From Phascolarctos cinereus (taxonomy: Eukaryota > Chordata > Mammalia > Diprotodontia > Phascolarctidae): DNA of 64,000 nucleotides. The first letter of the stretch is position 1, and the number at the start of each line of letters is the position of its first letter. The position numbers and the translations under genes are program-made. The stretch is taken from assembly GCF_002099425.1 (NCBI RefSeq), contig NW_018344015.1, positions 7,416,001 through 7,480,000 of the forward strand. The letters run 5' to 3'. The notes beneath the pieces were generated by a model, which had not been told where the DNA came from, searched no databases, and saw nothing but the letters and a program-made list of their open reading frames with translations. Below are positions 12,640 through 26,344 of this stretch, in pieces.

Positions 12640-13790
12640 GAAATGAACAACAATTGCTGAAAAAAATTGAGACTAGTTCATTTAAAAAACAGGTAGGTGC
12701 TTCCAGACAAGACTGAGGTATAAGAGGATCTAGAAGAAACCAGATCCCCACAAAACAGTAAAGCTTTTAAAATGCATGAAAAGGAGTGATGATAAAGAAA
12801 AGCAAGGAGTGCCAAAAACCTTTGGAGGCTCTGAGTAGAGACAAGCCAGGGTAAATAGAAGCCATGGTGACAAATAGCCCAGGACAACAGCAGAAGATAA
12901 GGCCAGACCGAGGCTCAACATCGGATCTAAGAAGCCTACCCCCAAGCACACTACAGCAGAAAATAGGTTCAGACAAGTACTGAGGCAGCCCACATGTGAA
13001 CTACAGCAAGACAAAACCAGATCAAACCCAGCACAGGCATGTGGCCACCCTCTGAGCCAGAGTAGGAAACAGAGCCATTAGAGAAATGCAAATTATAACT
13101 CTTACCGATCAGATTAACAAAAAGGACAAAAAAAAGTAAAATGACAATTGTTGCAAGTAACTGAAAGGGGAATAAGAGGCATATTAATTTTCTATCAGTG
13201 GAGTTATGAATTGATCCAACTCTAAAAAGCAATTTTTATTTATGTCCCCAAAGTTACTAAGCCATGTTATACCCTTTGACCCAGTGCTACCACCACTATA
13301 CTATGCCTATACCCCAAAAGTATTTTTTTAAAAAGAGGAAAAGAAACCGTAGGCACAATAATAAACATAGCAACTCTTTATTTTAGCCATAGAATTTGAA
13401 ACAAGGAGGCAACCATACACTGGTCAATGGCTAAACAAATTATGCTGTATGATTATAATGGAATATTATTGTGCTATAAGAAATAATGAAAGAGACATTT
13501 TCAGAGAAATATAGAAAGACTTTTATGAACGGATATAAAGTAAAATGAACAGAAACAAGAGAACAATCCAAACAACCTAACAATATAAGAAAAAATTTTC
13601 AAACCTGTAAGTACTCTAATCAATGAGATGAGCAACAAGGATTCCAGAGATCAAAGATGAAGTATGCTACCTGTTTCTTGATTAGAGTGCAATGGATTCA
13701 AGGTATGGAATGAGACGTACAGTTTTCACACATATCTAATTCGAGAACTTGTTTTAATTAACACATTTGTTACAAGGCTTTTTCTTTCTC
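12640..13790 (+). mobile_element. L1 copy with large internal deletion
   Basis: The part from about 13075 (GAGAAATGCAAATTATAACT) to 13790 is the L1 ORF2 C-terminus and 3' region. It includes GGAGTTATGAATTGATCCAA, CCTTTGACCCAGTGCTACCA and GGAATATTATTGTGCTATAA. The preceding 12640-13060 block, rich in CAGCAGAC/ACAGCAAGAC-type words, resembles an L1 5' UTR, so the two ends may be joined by deletion. It sits between two pieces of a CR1 element. Confidence 0.7.
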
Positions 13791-14040
13791 AACAGCCGGG
13801 GAGAATTTCAGAAGGTGAGAAACTAGTAATTGGACTGCCTCCCAAATTAATAAATAAAAGCAAAGATAGTCATTGAAACATTTTTTAAATTCACATAAGA
13901 AAACAGAAGGAAGGCCAGAAGAAAACACTGATAAGATGGAAAGTTTAAAAGTTGTCAAGTTTCTCTTCCTGTTCTGCTTATATATAGAAATGCTCATTTT
14001 ACTTGGTAGTTGTTAAATCTTGAATTAAAAATGTTAAAAG
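13791..14040. other. Unassigned sequence
   Basis: No gene or repeat recognised. Confidence 0.4.
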
Positions 14041-14215
14041 ATGAATGGGGGGAAAAGAAACAGTGAACATTTGAAAAGGAATCAGTGATTACAAAACGCC
14101 AGTGCAGTTTTATCAAAAACAAGTTATGCCAAACTTACCTTATTTCCTTTCTCTTTTTTGAAAGGGTTACTAAACTTCTAATTCATGAGAATGTCACAGA
14201 TAGTTCACCTATTTA
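14041..14215 (+). mobile_element. CR1/L3-like LINE, middle segment of the split copy
   Basis: GTGATTACAAAACGCCAGTG, ACAAGTTATGCCAAACTTAC and GGGTTACTAAACTTCTAATT follow the CR1 consensus order between the fragments at 11956-12615 and 15434-16800. Confidence 0.65.
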
Positions 14216-15433
<1,218 letters not shown>

Positions 15434-15857
15434 TATTTTTAGCAAAGCATTTCATAAAGTATCTTATATTACTCTTGTGAAAAAGATGGAAATAAAGACT
15501 AGAAAACAATATGATTAGATGATTTAGAACTGGATTAATAACTAGATTCAGAGGGATTGTTAATGAGTCAATTTTGGTATGGAAGACTCTATACCATATG
15601 TCCTTGGTAGCTATGCTTGGCCCTATGTTGCTTAATACTTTTATCAATAACTTGAGTAAAGGCATAGATGGAATTCTCATCAAATTTGCACATGATACAA
15701 GCTGGTAAATGAGGTAGTTAACACAGTAGACGAAAGAGTCAGCATCCCAAAATCTCTTGATAGGCTAGAGTACTGAGATGAATCTCATGAGATTAAATTT
15801 AATAGAAATAAACAAAGTCTTAACAGTTCAAAATATCAATTTCAAAAGTACAGGATG

Positions 15858-16004
15858 GGGGCAGCTAGGTGGCGCAGTGGATAGAGCACTGGCCCTGGAT
15901 TCAGGAGGACCTAAGTTCAAATCCGGCCTCAGACACATAACACTTACTAGCTGTGTGATCCTGGGCAAGTCACTTAACCCCATTGCTTAGCCAAAAAAAA
16001 AAAA
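15858..16004 (+). mobile_element. tRNA-derived SINE, type A, well preserved
   Basis: GGGGCAGCTAGGTGGCGCAG start, GAGTTCAAAT-like box B (GTTCAAATCCGGC), AAGTCACTTAACCCC and a pure A tail. Exact 11-bp duplication AGTACAGGATG at 15847-15857 and 16005-16015. Confidence 0.96.
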
Positions 16005-16468
16005 AGTACAGGATGTGAGAGGCATGGTTAGAAAGCAGCTTCTCTGGGGGAAAAAAAGTGAAGGCTTTAGTAGACAGCAGATTCAATATCAGTCAGAAAT
16101 GTGATGTAGCAGCCAAAAAAACTAAAGTGATCTTGGGCTACACTGAGAGGCATAACTTCTAAGAAAAAGGAAAAGACAAGTTTCTCTATAGTCTGGCCTA
16201 GTCAGACCATATATGTAGTAAGATATTTAGATTATGACACAGTTTAAGAAGGAATTAAAAATTAAAGATTAATAAACTGGAGAGTATCCAGAGGAAGACA
16301 ACCAAGATGCCCGTGTCATGTGAGAATGAACTGAAGCAACTGGAGATGTTTATCCTAGAGAAAAGAATACTTGGGGGGGTGGGGAGTAGGAATAGGACAG
16401 TACATGTTAGCTATCTTCAAGTATTTGAAAGATCATCATACGGAAGAGGGATTAAATTTATTCTTTCT

Positions 16469-16623
16469 TTCTTTCTTTTTTTTTTAGGCAATTGGGGTTA
16501 AGTGACTTGCCCAGGGTCACACAGCTAGTTAAGTGTCAAGTGTTTGGTCTGAGGCCGGATTTGAACTGAGGTCCTCCTGACTTCAGGGCCGGCGCTCTAT
16601 CCACTGCACCACCTAGCTGCCCC
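16469..16623 (-). mobile_element. tRNA-derived SINE, type A, reverse orientation
   Basis: T-rich tail then GGCAATTGGGGTTAAGTGAC through CCACCTAGCTGCCCC. Target duplication TAAATTTATTCTTTCT (16453-16468) and TAAATTTTTTCTTTCT (16624-16639), 15 of 16 identical. Confidence 0.95.
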
Positions 16624-16800
16624 TAAATTTTTTCTTTCTGATCCCAAGAGGGCAGAACCAAGAGCAACGGGTAGAAGTTACAAAGAGGTTAATTGAAGCT
16701 TGATGTCAGGAAAACCATTAAAATAATTAGAGCTGCTGAAATTTAGGATGGACTGCTTGAAAAAAAGGTGATGTGTTTATCTTCATTTGAGGCCTTACAC

Positions 16801-18062
16801 TTCTCAAATACATCACAGAAGACACGCCCTTCCAATTCAAAACTTCAAAGATTTTTTTCATCAGAACTGTTGTCAATCAATACAATTTTTTAAATCCAAA
16901 TGTAGAATTCTACATTCATCCTAAGTAAATTAATTTTTATTTGATACAAACCATAATTCTAACCTATAGAGAACATTTTGGATCCTCACTGTGTCATCCA
17001 ATATATTATCCATGTGCTCCTAGCCTGATGTCATCAGCAGATTTGATGAGCATACTATTTCCAGCTTCATTCAAGTCACTGATAAAAATCTTGAACAGTT
17101 CCCAGTTTTCCCAGGGGCATTATGTTGCCTTCACTGCTAGGAGACCTAAAGCCAGAATCTGATCCCAACTTTTCCCGAGATTTTTCTCTGTATGCTATAA
17201 TCCCTACTCTGTAGTACATTCATGGGTAGTGAGGGGCCAAGTCCCAAATATTTGGAGATTTTATCTCCAAAAAGGAGACCAACCTAGGAAGGAAAAAAAT
17301 TATGCATTCAGTATAATTACATAATATGAATTTAAAGTTAAAATTTTAAAACTATTATCTTGAATTTTATTCTTGAGATTAGAGCCACACATAGAAATTG
17401 GCAAGGCTACTTTTATGTCATGCCTATACTTGATTTCAAATTCAAACTGGAATATAAGAATGTGACCAAATGTATGTAGGAGTCACAAAAACGATTTAAA
17501 ACTGTAATAGCACCTGTGAAAACATTATATAAATTTCAAATTCATTATAAAGAGAAAGGGGCAAACCAAAGTGATTTTCAAACCATTTTAAAAACAGTAA
17601 AATGTTGTTCTAAACAGAATGGGTATAATCTTAAAACTTGGGTTATGATGGTTTATGTAGCTTTTATCCATTCTTTCAGAGAAAAATATTACCTTTATGT
17701 TGAGGGAGAGCCTATATTAAATGTACAAAATATATTAGTACTGCCTACATGGTGACATTTAATTTGCATTTCTGATTCAAATTATAGAGTTAGTGAACTC
17801 TATTTAGCACATAATTACAGAATGGGTCACAAATGAGATTAAAATGAAATAGACCAAAAATATACTGGTGCGCATTTCAGGAAAAGAAGGAAAATAAACT
17901 GCACAGGGAAACTGTAAACAGCCAATGGGTCCCTGATACAAATAAATGGTGTGATGTAGGGTTACTAAAATAGTGCTAAATATAGTAGAAATAGGAGGTA
18001 TGTTATTGTGCTCTTGCAAATGCCTTTGAGGCCATGGGGTTGCTATTAAATTATTAAATACA
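16801..18062. other. Mostly unassigned; short reverse CR1 piece
   Basis: About 16865-17150 reads as CR1 in reverse: CAAATGTAGAATTCTACATT, TTTTGGATCCTCACTGTGTC, CAGATTTGATGAGCATACTA and ACTGATAAAAATCTTGAACA match the reverse of the family. No feature is seen from 17150 to 18062. Confidence 0.5.
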
Positions 18063-18390
18063 CTAGAGAAGTCTGGAGCCAAGATGATGGAGTATCAGGA
18101 AGAAGTACATAGTCAAGTTCCTCCAACACACTTCCACCATAAAAATCTAGAAAATACACTAGGTCAAGTGGGGGAAAAAATGACAGTGAGTCATATTTCC
18201 AGCTCAGGTCAGCATAGAGAAACAGACAAAGAAGTCTGTGCTCACAAAGGATGGAGTCTAGACAGGACTGCATAGGTGGAGGAACTGAAAGAGGACTAAG
18301 GCTGTGCACAAGACAAAAGGAGGTCCTGGACCCATACAGAAAGACCCCAACCTTGTGTGTGGTGAAGTAAAAGGTACTACCTGCCAGTTC
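18063..18390 (+). mobile_element. L1 5'-end-like fragment
   Basis: GGAGCCAAGATGATGGAGTA is similar to the conserved start of marsupial L1 5' UTRs (GGAGCCAAGATGGCGGAGTA). The following CAGGACTGCATAGGTGGAGG-type words fit a GC-richer UTR. Continuity with the L1 that starts near 18870 is likely but not proved; 18391-18869 is not clearly L1. Confidence 0.5.
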
Positions 18391-18869
18391 TGTCATTCAT
18401 TACTCAGTTTCAGGTCACAGATCTAATGCAGATGAAGAAGGGACCCGTGTCTCACTTCCATTAGAGCATTAATTTGCATAATTTTCCTCTCTCCCACTCT
18501 TACCTGAACATATAAATATGGCAAAAAAAGGTTTCCAAAATAACACATTTTTTCACCAAGGATATCAAGTATCACAGCTGCCAATCAAGTCAGTATTTGT
18601 CAAGCTGCTACTGTATGTTGGGCATAATAAATTATTTTGAGGGTGGGGGGCTATTAAAAAAATTTTAAAGTAGTTCCTAATCTGAAAGTGATCACAACAT
18701 AGGTGAGAGTTACAAAGATAGACAGTTATATTTAAATATATTTCAAGAACATTTAGCAACATACAATTGAAGGAAGTAATTGAAAAATACTTTGGGGAGC
18801 AGGAATTAGTAGCATTTCTCAATGGATCGACTGAAGGGAACATAGAAGTTGCAAAGTTTTTTAAAAGAC
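18391..18869. other. Unassigned; weak match to repeat family X
   Basis: GTCAGTATTTGTCAAGCTGCTACTG followed by GTTGGGCATAATAAATTATT is weakly like the start of the unassigned repeat family X at 33135. No coding signal. Confidence 0.3.
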
Positions 18870-20008
18870 TCAAAATTTAAAGCAGATGGAATTAGAAGAT
18901 AGGCAATGAAAGCAAAATTAGACCTAGTTAAAAAGAGATAATCAGGGAAACTACATTTTGCAAAAAGGTAACATAGAAAATGAAGTAATATCAATGGTAA
19001 GCACATGAGCACCAAATGGCATCCAAATTTTTAAAGGAAAAGTTAAATGAGTTACAGGAGGAAACTAAGAGTAAAAACTATTATAGTAAGGGACCTAAAT
19101 TTATTCCTTTCAGAACCACATAAATCTAAATATCAGATAAGTAAGAAAGAAGTTAAGGAGATGAACAGAGTTTTAGAAAAGTTAGATATGATAGACTTCT
19201 GGAGAAAACTGAATGTGAATAGAAAGGAGTATACCTGTTTCTCAGCTGTATATGGCACCTTCACAAAAAAATGACCATATATTAGTGCACAAAACCTCAC
19301 AATAAAGCAGAAATATTAAATGTACCCTTTTCAGACTATAATACAACAAAAATTATATTCCATAAAGTACCTTATAAGCATAGATTAAAATTTAATTGGA
19401 AACTAAATAATCTAATCTTAAAGAATGAATAGGTCAAAGAACAGATCACAGAAACAATCAATAATTTCATTAAAGATAGTGACATCAATGAGGCAACATA
19501 CCAAAATCTGTGGGATGTAGCAGTACTTAGGGGAATTTTTATTTGTAAATACTTATATCAGTAAAAGAGAGAAAGAAAAGACCAATGAATTGGATTTAGA
19601 AAAATAAATTTAGAAATGGATTTAGAAAACCAGAAAACAAACATTAAATCCCCAATTAAATACCAAAATGTAAATCCTGAAAATCAAAGGAGAGATTTTA
19701 AAAATTGAGAGTAAGAAAAACATTGAACTAATAAATAAAACCAGGAGCTGGTTTAGATAAATCATTAGTTTATCTGATTAAAAGAAAACAGGAAGAACAC
19801 CAAATTACCAGTATCAAAAATGAAAAGAGTGAATGCAGCATCAATGAAGAGTGAATTAAAACAATTATTAAGAGCTATTTGGTCTAATTATATGCCAATA
19901 AAATTAACAATGTAAGTGAAATGGATGAATATTTACAAAAACATAAATTGCCCAGATTAACAGAAGTGGAAATAGAATATTTAAATAACCCTCTTAGAAA
20001 AAGAAATT

Positions 20009-20255
20009 GGGGCAGCTAGGTGGTGCAGTGGACAAGCTCCCGCCTTAGAGTCAGGAGGACCTGAGTTCAAATCTGACCTCAGACACATGACACTTATTAG
20101 CTGTGTGGCCCTGGGCAAGTCACTTAACCCCGACTTCCAAGAAAGAAAGAAGGAAAGGAAGGAAGGAAGGAAAGAAGGAAGGAAGGAAGGAAGGAAGGAA
20201 GGAAGGAAGGAAGGAAGGAAGGAAGGAAGGAAGGAAGGAAGGAAGGAAGGAAGAA
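20009..20255 (+). mobile_element. tRNA-derived SINE, type A, with expanded GGAA tail
   Basis: GGGGCAGCTAGGTGGTGCAG start, GAGTTCAAATCTGACCTCAG, then AAGTCACTTAACCCCGACTT. The A-tail has become a run of GAAA/GGAA repeats from about 20140 to 20255. Confidence 0.92.
20140..20255. repeat. (GGAA)n microsatellite
   Basis: About 26-28 tetranucleotide units, nearly uninterrupted, in the SINE tail. Tandem ETS-core (GGAA) motifs result. The Lys/Glu/Gly and Phe/Leu/Pro/Ser reading frames across it are not genes. Confidence 0.98.
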
Positions 20256-22915
20256 AAGGTATTGAACTGGTCATAAATGTGCTCCCTAAGAAAAATCTGC
20301 AAGACCAAATGGATTTATAAGTGAATTCTACCAAATGTTTAAAGAACAATAAATGCTAATACTACATACAAACTATGTGGAAAAAAAAGATAAAGGAGTC
20401 TTACCAAATTCTGTGGTTTTGATACTTAAACCAGTTAGATTAAAAATAGGAAGAAAATTATAGACCAGTTTTCCTAATGAATATTGACAAAAAAAAATGT
20501 AAATAAAATACTAGCAAGGAGACTATAGCAATATATTACAAAGACCATACAATATGACCAGATGGGATTTATATCAGGAACATAAGGCTGATTCAATATG
20601 AGGAAAAGTATAAGCATATTTAACTATATCAATAACAAAAACAACAAAAGTCGTATGATTATATCAATTGATGTAAAAAAGGTTTTGATAAAATACAATA
20701 CCCTTTCCTATTAAAACATTAGCAAACAAAAACAAATGGAGTGCTTCTTGAAATACTAAGTATGATCCATCTAAAACGAAGAGCAAGCATTATCTATAGA
20801 AGAGACAAACTTGAAGCCTTCCCAGTAAGATCAGAGATGAAGCAAGTATGTCTGTTATCACCACTATAATTCAATATTGTACTAGAAATGCTAGCTATAA
20901 CAATGACAAGAAAAAGAAATTGGAGGAATAAGAATAGGCAACAAGGAAATAAAACTATAACTCTTTGCAGATTATATGATAGTATAATTAGAGAACACTA
21001 AAGAATCAACTAAAAAACTAGTTAAAACAACATTAGCAAAGTTACAGGATATGAAATAAATTCACATAAGTCATTAACATTTCTAAATATTACCAACAAA
21101 ACCCAGCAGGAAGAGTAGAAAGAGAAATTCCATTTTAAATAACTGCAGACAGTATGACATACTTGGAAGTCTACTTGCCAAGACATATCCAAGAACTATA
21201 TGAATACAATTACAAAACACTATTCGCATAAACAAAGATAAACATAAACAATTGAAAAAATATTAATTGCTCATGGGTAGGCTGAGTTATATGATAAAAA
21301 TGATAATACCTAAATTAATGTACTTATTCAATGTCATACCAATCAAAAGTCAAAGAATTATTTCATAGAGCTAGAAAAAATAACAAAATTCATCCGAAAG
21401 GACAAAAGGTCAAAAATATCAAAGGAATCAATGGAAAAGAATGTGAAGGAAGATGGTCCAGCAATGCTAGATTTCAAACTATATTACAAAGTGGCAATCA
21501 TCAAAACAATCTAGTACTGCACTGGAATAAATTAGATATATAATATACTGCAGTAAGTGACCATAGTCATCTACTGTTTGATTAACCCAAAGGTTCAAGC
21601 TTTTGAAACAATAATTCATTATTTGACAAAAACTATTGGTGAAACTAGAAAGCAGTCAAACAGAAACTAGGCATAGACCAACATTTCACATCATACACCA
21701 AGATAAGGTCAAAACAGGTACATCAATTTAGACATAAATGGTAATACCATAAACAAATCAGGGGAACGTAGAAAATTTTAATTCTTAGATCAATGGATAA
21801 GGGAAAAGTTTATGACCAAACAAAAGACAGAGAGAATAACAGAAGTGAAATGGGTAATTTTGATTATATGAAATGTGAAAGGTTTTACACAAATAAGAAC
21901 AATGCAGCCAAAACTGAAAGGAAAACAGGAAACTGGGGGGAGAAGGAAAATTACAGCAAATTTCTCTGATAAAAGCCTCATTTCTCAAATACGTAAGGAA
22001 CTGGACCAGATTTATAAAAATAAGAGTCTTTTTCCAACTGATAAATGGTCCAAGGATATGAACAGGGAGTTTTCAGAAAAAGAAATCAAATCTATGAATA
22101 GTCATATGAATAAATGCTCTAAATCACTAATAGAGAAATGCAAATTAAAACAACTCTGAGGTACTGCTTCATATCTATCAGACTGGCTAACATGACAGAA
22201 AAAGAAAATGATAAATGCTGGAAGAGATGTGAAAAAATAAGTACACTAATGCATTGTTGGTGGAGTTGTGAACTGATACAATCATTCTGTAGAACAATTT
22301 GGAATTCTGCCCAAAGGGTTGTTAAACTGTGTATACCCCTTTGATCTAGCAATACCCCTATTAGGTCTGTGTCCCAAAGAGATCATAAAAAAGAGAAAAG
22401 GACCAACATGTACAAAAATATTTACAGCAGCTCTTTTTTGTGATAGCAAAGAATTGGAAATTGAGGAGATACCCATCAATTGGGAAATGGCTGAACAAGT
22501 TTGGCATATGATTGTGATGGAATACTCTCGTCCTATAAGAAATGATGAGGGAGATGGCTTCAGAAGTAAAGTGGGCAAAAGCAGGGGAACATTGTACACA
22601 GAAACAGCAAGATTGTGAGGATGATTTGCTGTGAAAGATGTACCTAGTCTAACCAATACAATGATCCAAGACAATTCCAAGGGATGAAAATGCTATCCAT
22701 CTCCAGAGAGAGAACTGATGAACTGAGTGCACATTGAAGCAAATTGTTTTTCACTTTTTTTGCAGCTTGGTTAATATGTAAATATTGTTTGCATGACTTC
22801 ACATGTAAAATAGGTATCATACTTCTTACTTTCTCAATGGGTGAGAGAGGACTTAAGGCAAGGGGAGTATTTAGAACTCAAAACTTAGAAAATGAATGTT
22901 AGAAAATTTAAAAAA

Positions 22916-24219
22916 AAAATAGTATGTAAACTCCATGGTCAAATATACAAGCTAGTCAATTAAATGACTTATAAAGTATGAAAATTATAGCACACTGATA
23001 AAAAACATTTTTTGTAAAAAAAGCAAGTTAAAAGTCAACCTGTATTCTGTCAACCTGTGGCATACACAACTTGAAATATTACAACCCAAAAAAAGATATA
23101 CAGCTAAAGTTTTTGCTCTTGAAAGTAATGATTCACTCTCAGCCACTTCACATCCACCCTTCTGTAGCCCTCTTTGTCCCAGGAGGCTCCTATATATGGA
23201 TTTCCAGACTCTTGCCTACTCACTAGATGCAAATGATTCCCAAACTATTCATTGGACAATTTGGTTGTTGGGGAAATAAAGCACAGTAATTCTTCTATTA
23301 AAAAAAAAGATAGGCAATGACATTCATGGTTATGGCTTTCAATATATCATAAATATATTTTTGTGGAATTTTAGCCTAATATCAAACTGTTATCATATGA
23401 CCTTGTTGATAGATGTTATTACAAATTGCCTTTTCTTTTAAGATGTGACTCAGATATGCCTTAGAGACTAAAAATAACAATTTAACTCATCAAAAATATG
23501 CATCTAATATATTTCATTTCCAATTACTGAAGTTTCATTTTCTCTAATATCAACCACAATCCATTACAAAATGTTCCCAATAGAAAATTCTGATAGAGTA
23601 AAAGATAATCAGTTTTGACATATCATTTATCACATCCATTTGAAACATGGATTTTGAAAAAATACTTTTCAAACAGCTTATTACAGAAAAAACAATATCT
23701 GTATATTTGCCACTGTTATACAATTGAGAATAAATTTAAAATCAGTGCAGCAGATGTAATGTTTTGTCTTCCCCAATGCAATAATTAATCAACAAATTAT
23801 TCAGCATTGTCTAATATCTATTAGTATTTAGCATTTACAAAGACAGAAATTGCTTAAAGCTACACAAATTTATTGCCATTTTTTAAAAAAATGATGAATA
23901 TCTGTCAATGAAATAAATCATCTACTGAAGGACTTAACTCTCAACCCAAGAACTCCTACCTGGGATCCCTGATCTCCTAATTGGGGAGGGCTTCAAAATG
24001 CCCGGCATGTCTAGGTGGTCCCAGGCATGCTTACTTTACTTTCCAAATATCTTCTCATAGCTGCCCTGATAGTTATACTATACTCTATGTCCTAACTCTC
24101 CAATTTTAGAAACAGGATCAAGTCAATACTGTCTTTGCTACCAGAATATGTCTCAATCTACTTCCCAGTGGATCTACTTACCATCTCTATAACTTTCTAA
24201 ACCAAAATTCTCTCCCTCG
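22916..24219. other. Unassigned AT-rich sequence
   Basis: No gene or repeat recognised over about 1.3 kb. Possibly old L2-like phrases near 23940-24200, but too weak to call. Confidence 0.4.
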
Positions 24220-24362
24220 TTACCACTCCCTTTTATTTACTGTCTCTTCCACTAGAATATGAGTCCTGTGAGGGCAAGGACTGCCTTCTTTTTATATTTT
24301 TGTCTTCGGTATGTAACACAGTAGTTGGCACATAAAAAGTACTTAATAAACGCTTTTTCATT
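24220..24362 (+). mobile_element. L2 3' end
   Basis: CCACTAGAATATGAGTCCTG, GAGGGCAAGGACTGCC, GTAACACAGTAGTTGGCACA and AGTACTTAATAAACGC form the L2 3' signature. Confidence 0.85.
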
Positions 24363-24649
24363 TAATAGCTATCAAATAGTTATATTAATGGTACCATTTT
24401 GAAGCTTAAATATGTATAGTGACCTTCATACATTTCCTCGCTGAAAATTTGCTGCTTTAATAAAATATGCAAATAATTGGGGGAAAATTAGTTTTTGTTA
24501 ACAAACTAAAGATTATAAAGTTGATTCTATATATTATTTCAATACCACATTAGTATGTTACTATACTATATTTAATCTGTCTATACATAGGGTGCTATTT
24601 GTAAATTTTAATATATGGCTTTTGGGGTTTTTTCACTTCTCAATCCCAA

Positions 24650-24885
24650 ATGTCTATAGCTTATCAATTATACTGCCCAAAATATATTCAAGTCCCTCTT
24701 AATTCTACTACCTGTCCTCTGTTAATTATTTCCTATTTATCATGTATATAGCTTGTCTATATGTAGTTTGTTTATTGCTTCCCCCATTATTGTGAGCTCT
24801 TGGAGGGCAAGAACTGTCTTTTGCCCCCAGTGCTTATCACAGTGCCAGGCACATAGTAGGAGCTTAATAAATGCTTATCAACTGA
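24650..24885 (+). mobile_element. L2 3' end
   Basis: CATGTATATAGCTTGTCTAT, GAGCTCTTGGAGGGCAAGAA, CACAGTGCCAGGCACATAGT and AGCTTAATAAATGC. Confidence 0.88.
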
Positions 24886-25079
24886 CTGATTAATTATATT
24901 AACACCAAACTTTTCAGAGACGAAGAAAAGAAACTAATAACCCAGATAACTAAAACAAACTTCCTTCGTACCTCATCCCTTTCAGCCCAAGAATGAACAC
25001 ATCATGTTACTGTATAATAGCATTCTTTATAGTAGCTCTGTAGAAGTAAATCTAAGACATATAATTGGCCCAAATGATG

Positions 25080-25215
25080 GTAGTGTGACATAATGAACAG
25101 AGCACTAAACTTTGAGTCAGAAAGACCTGGGTTCAAATTCTGCCTGTAATACTCAACAGCTATTTGACTCATCAGCAAGTCACTGAACCTTCCTGAGCCT
25201 TAGGTTACTCTAAAA
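25080..25215 (+). mobile_element. MIR-type SINE
   Basis: CAGAGCACTAAACTTTGAGT, GACCTGGGTTCAAATTCTGC and AGCAAGTCACTGAACC are the MIR head and core. Confidence 0.75.
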
Positions 25216-25689
25216 ATTCAAGTTACAGAGTGGTAGCAACCTTTGTTATATTTGTCCAAATACTATCCACTCCCCTAAAATTTTAAAAGGTCCTTTTAAA
25301 AAAAGGAAAAAATTAAGGTATAAACTAAAGCTGCTTACCAGCAGACTGTTTTGGGGCAAGATCTTGGACCCCAGAACTGAAACACATTTTTCTAAGAAGT
25401 AGCTAACATATAGAAGCCAATCTCATTTGGCCTCTCCCTCTCCCATTCTACTACATGTCCCTCCTCTAATTCTATTCCATTCCATTCCATTGCTAGGGAC
25501 TTCTTTCTCTTCAAATGCCAAGCTTGGAAACTCAAGAACTCTGTAGAATGCACTACCCTACCTCTCTCTCTGCTTACTTTTCCATTCAGAGACACTTAAT
25601 TCCATAGGGGCAGTCTCAGCAACTGCGAACAGCAACCCCAGAATCATCTATAATTGGGAAGTGGAAATTGAGCCTCAGAACAAGTACAG
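25216..25689. other. Unassigned sequence
   Basis: No gene or repeat recognised. Contains a short run of TTCCA units near 25480. Confidence 0.4.
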
Positions 25690-26062
25690 ACAATGTGATG
25701 TAGTAAAAAGAGCACTAGATTTGGAGTACGAGAATTTGAGTTTGACTCTCTAATCAACTATTTATTACTTATTATGTTGGACAAGTCACTTGAACTCTGA
25801 GTCTGTTTCTTCATCTGTAACATGAAGGGGTGAGAATAGCTGATCTTTAAGGTCAGACACTATGATCCTATGCAGTGGTGCTGCAGCCAGCGGTTATCAG
25901 CTTGTAAGAGCTGATAGTTAAATTTTCAGGAATTTTGCAAGCCAGCGTACAATTCAGTTGGCTCCTAGCAACTACCTCTTAGGGTTGCTGTGAGAATCAA
26001 ATGTGATATTTTAAAAATGCTTAGCACATTCATGGCACATAGTAGGTGCTTAATAAACGCTT
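25690..26062 (+). mobile_element. MIR-type SINE, split
   Basis: Head and core at 25690-25868 (AGAGCACTAGATTTGGAGTA, ACAAGTCACTTGAACTCTGA). The 3' end is at about 25975-26062 (AGGGTTGCTGTGAGAATCAA, CATGGCACATAGTAGGTGCT). About 105 bp of unrelated sequence (CAGTGGTGCTGCAGCC...) separates them. Confidence 0.7.
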
Positions 26063-26161
26063 GTTTCCTTCCTTCCTTTTTGGACAAGTAATGTTATTTG
26101 TTGTTCTAAAAGAACTGGAGGCAATCACAGCAGAGTGTATTTAATATCTATTACTGTCTAC

Positions 26162-26166
<5 letters not shown>

Positions 26167-26204
<38 letters not shown>

Positions 26205-26344
26205 CATTAGGCAATTGGGGTTAATTGACTTACCTAGGGTCACACAGGTAGTAAGTATCAACTATTGGTCTGAGTTCACATTTGAACTCAGGTACTCCTG
26301 ACTTCAGGGCTGAAGCTCTATCTGCTGTGCCACCTAGCTGCCCC
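26167..26344 (-). mobile_element. tRNA-derived SINE, type A, with (GT)n tail
   Basis: (GT)n at 26167-26203, then GGCAATTGGGGTTAATTGAC through CCACCTAGCTGCCCC. Exact 15-bp target duplication TTACTGTCTACTTTA at 26152-26166 and 26345-26359. Removing it restores the hAT reading across the site. Confidence 0.95.

Larger units (their letters stand above)
15434..16800 (+). mobile_element. CR1/L3-like LINE, 3' segment with two SINE insertions
   Basis: RT and C-terminal parts are legible: TTTAGCAAAGCATTTCATAA near 15440, TTTATCAATAACTTGAGTAA near 15640, TTAAATTTAATAGAAATAAA near 15792, GTGATGTAGCAGCCAAAAAA near 16100 and GAGAGTATCCAGAGGAAGAC near 16282. These correspond to LFINDL, MKFN, QCDVAAKKA and VQRR motifs of CR1 ORF2. 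It hosts SINEs at 15858-16004 and 16469-16623. Confidence 0.8.
18870..22915 (+). mobile_element. L1 ORF2 and 3' end, long but disrupted copy
   Basis: Almost all of ORF2 is traceable on the plus strand. Endonuclease pieces include TIIVRDLNLFLSE, VKEMNRVLEKLDMIDFW and FSAVYGTFTK (19060-19270). An RT block near 20670 retains FDKIQYP-like sequence, and the FADD box near 20965 reads FADY, so a catalytic Asp appears replaced. The C-terminal part contains LMHCWWSCELIQSFCRTIWN (about 22248-22310) and PFDLAIPLLGLCPKEI (22340-22390), the hallmark L1 ORF2 C-terminal motifs. A 3' UTR runs to an A-rich end near 22915. A SINE with a GGAA tail sits at 20009-20255. Stops and shifts are scattered through it, so it cannot move. 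Confidence 0.88.

Noticed and set aside
15858-16004. tRNA gene signal in SINE heads
   Set aside because: The box-A and box-B-like words belong to tRNA-derived SINEs; the cloverleaf is not intact and target duplications show they are insertions.
19981-20349. Frame with repeated PSFL and its Lys/Glu/Gly partner
   Set aside because: Produced by the (GGAA)n tail of a SINE.
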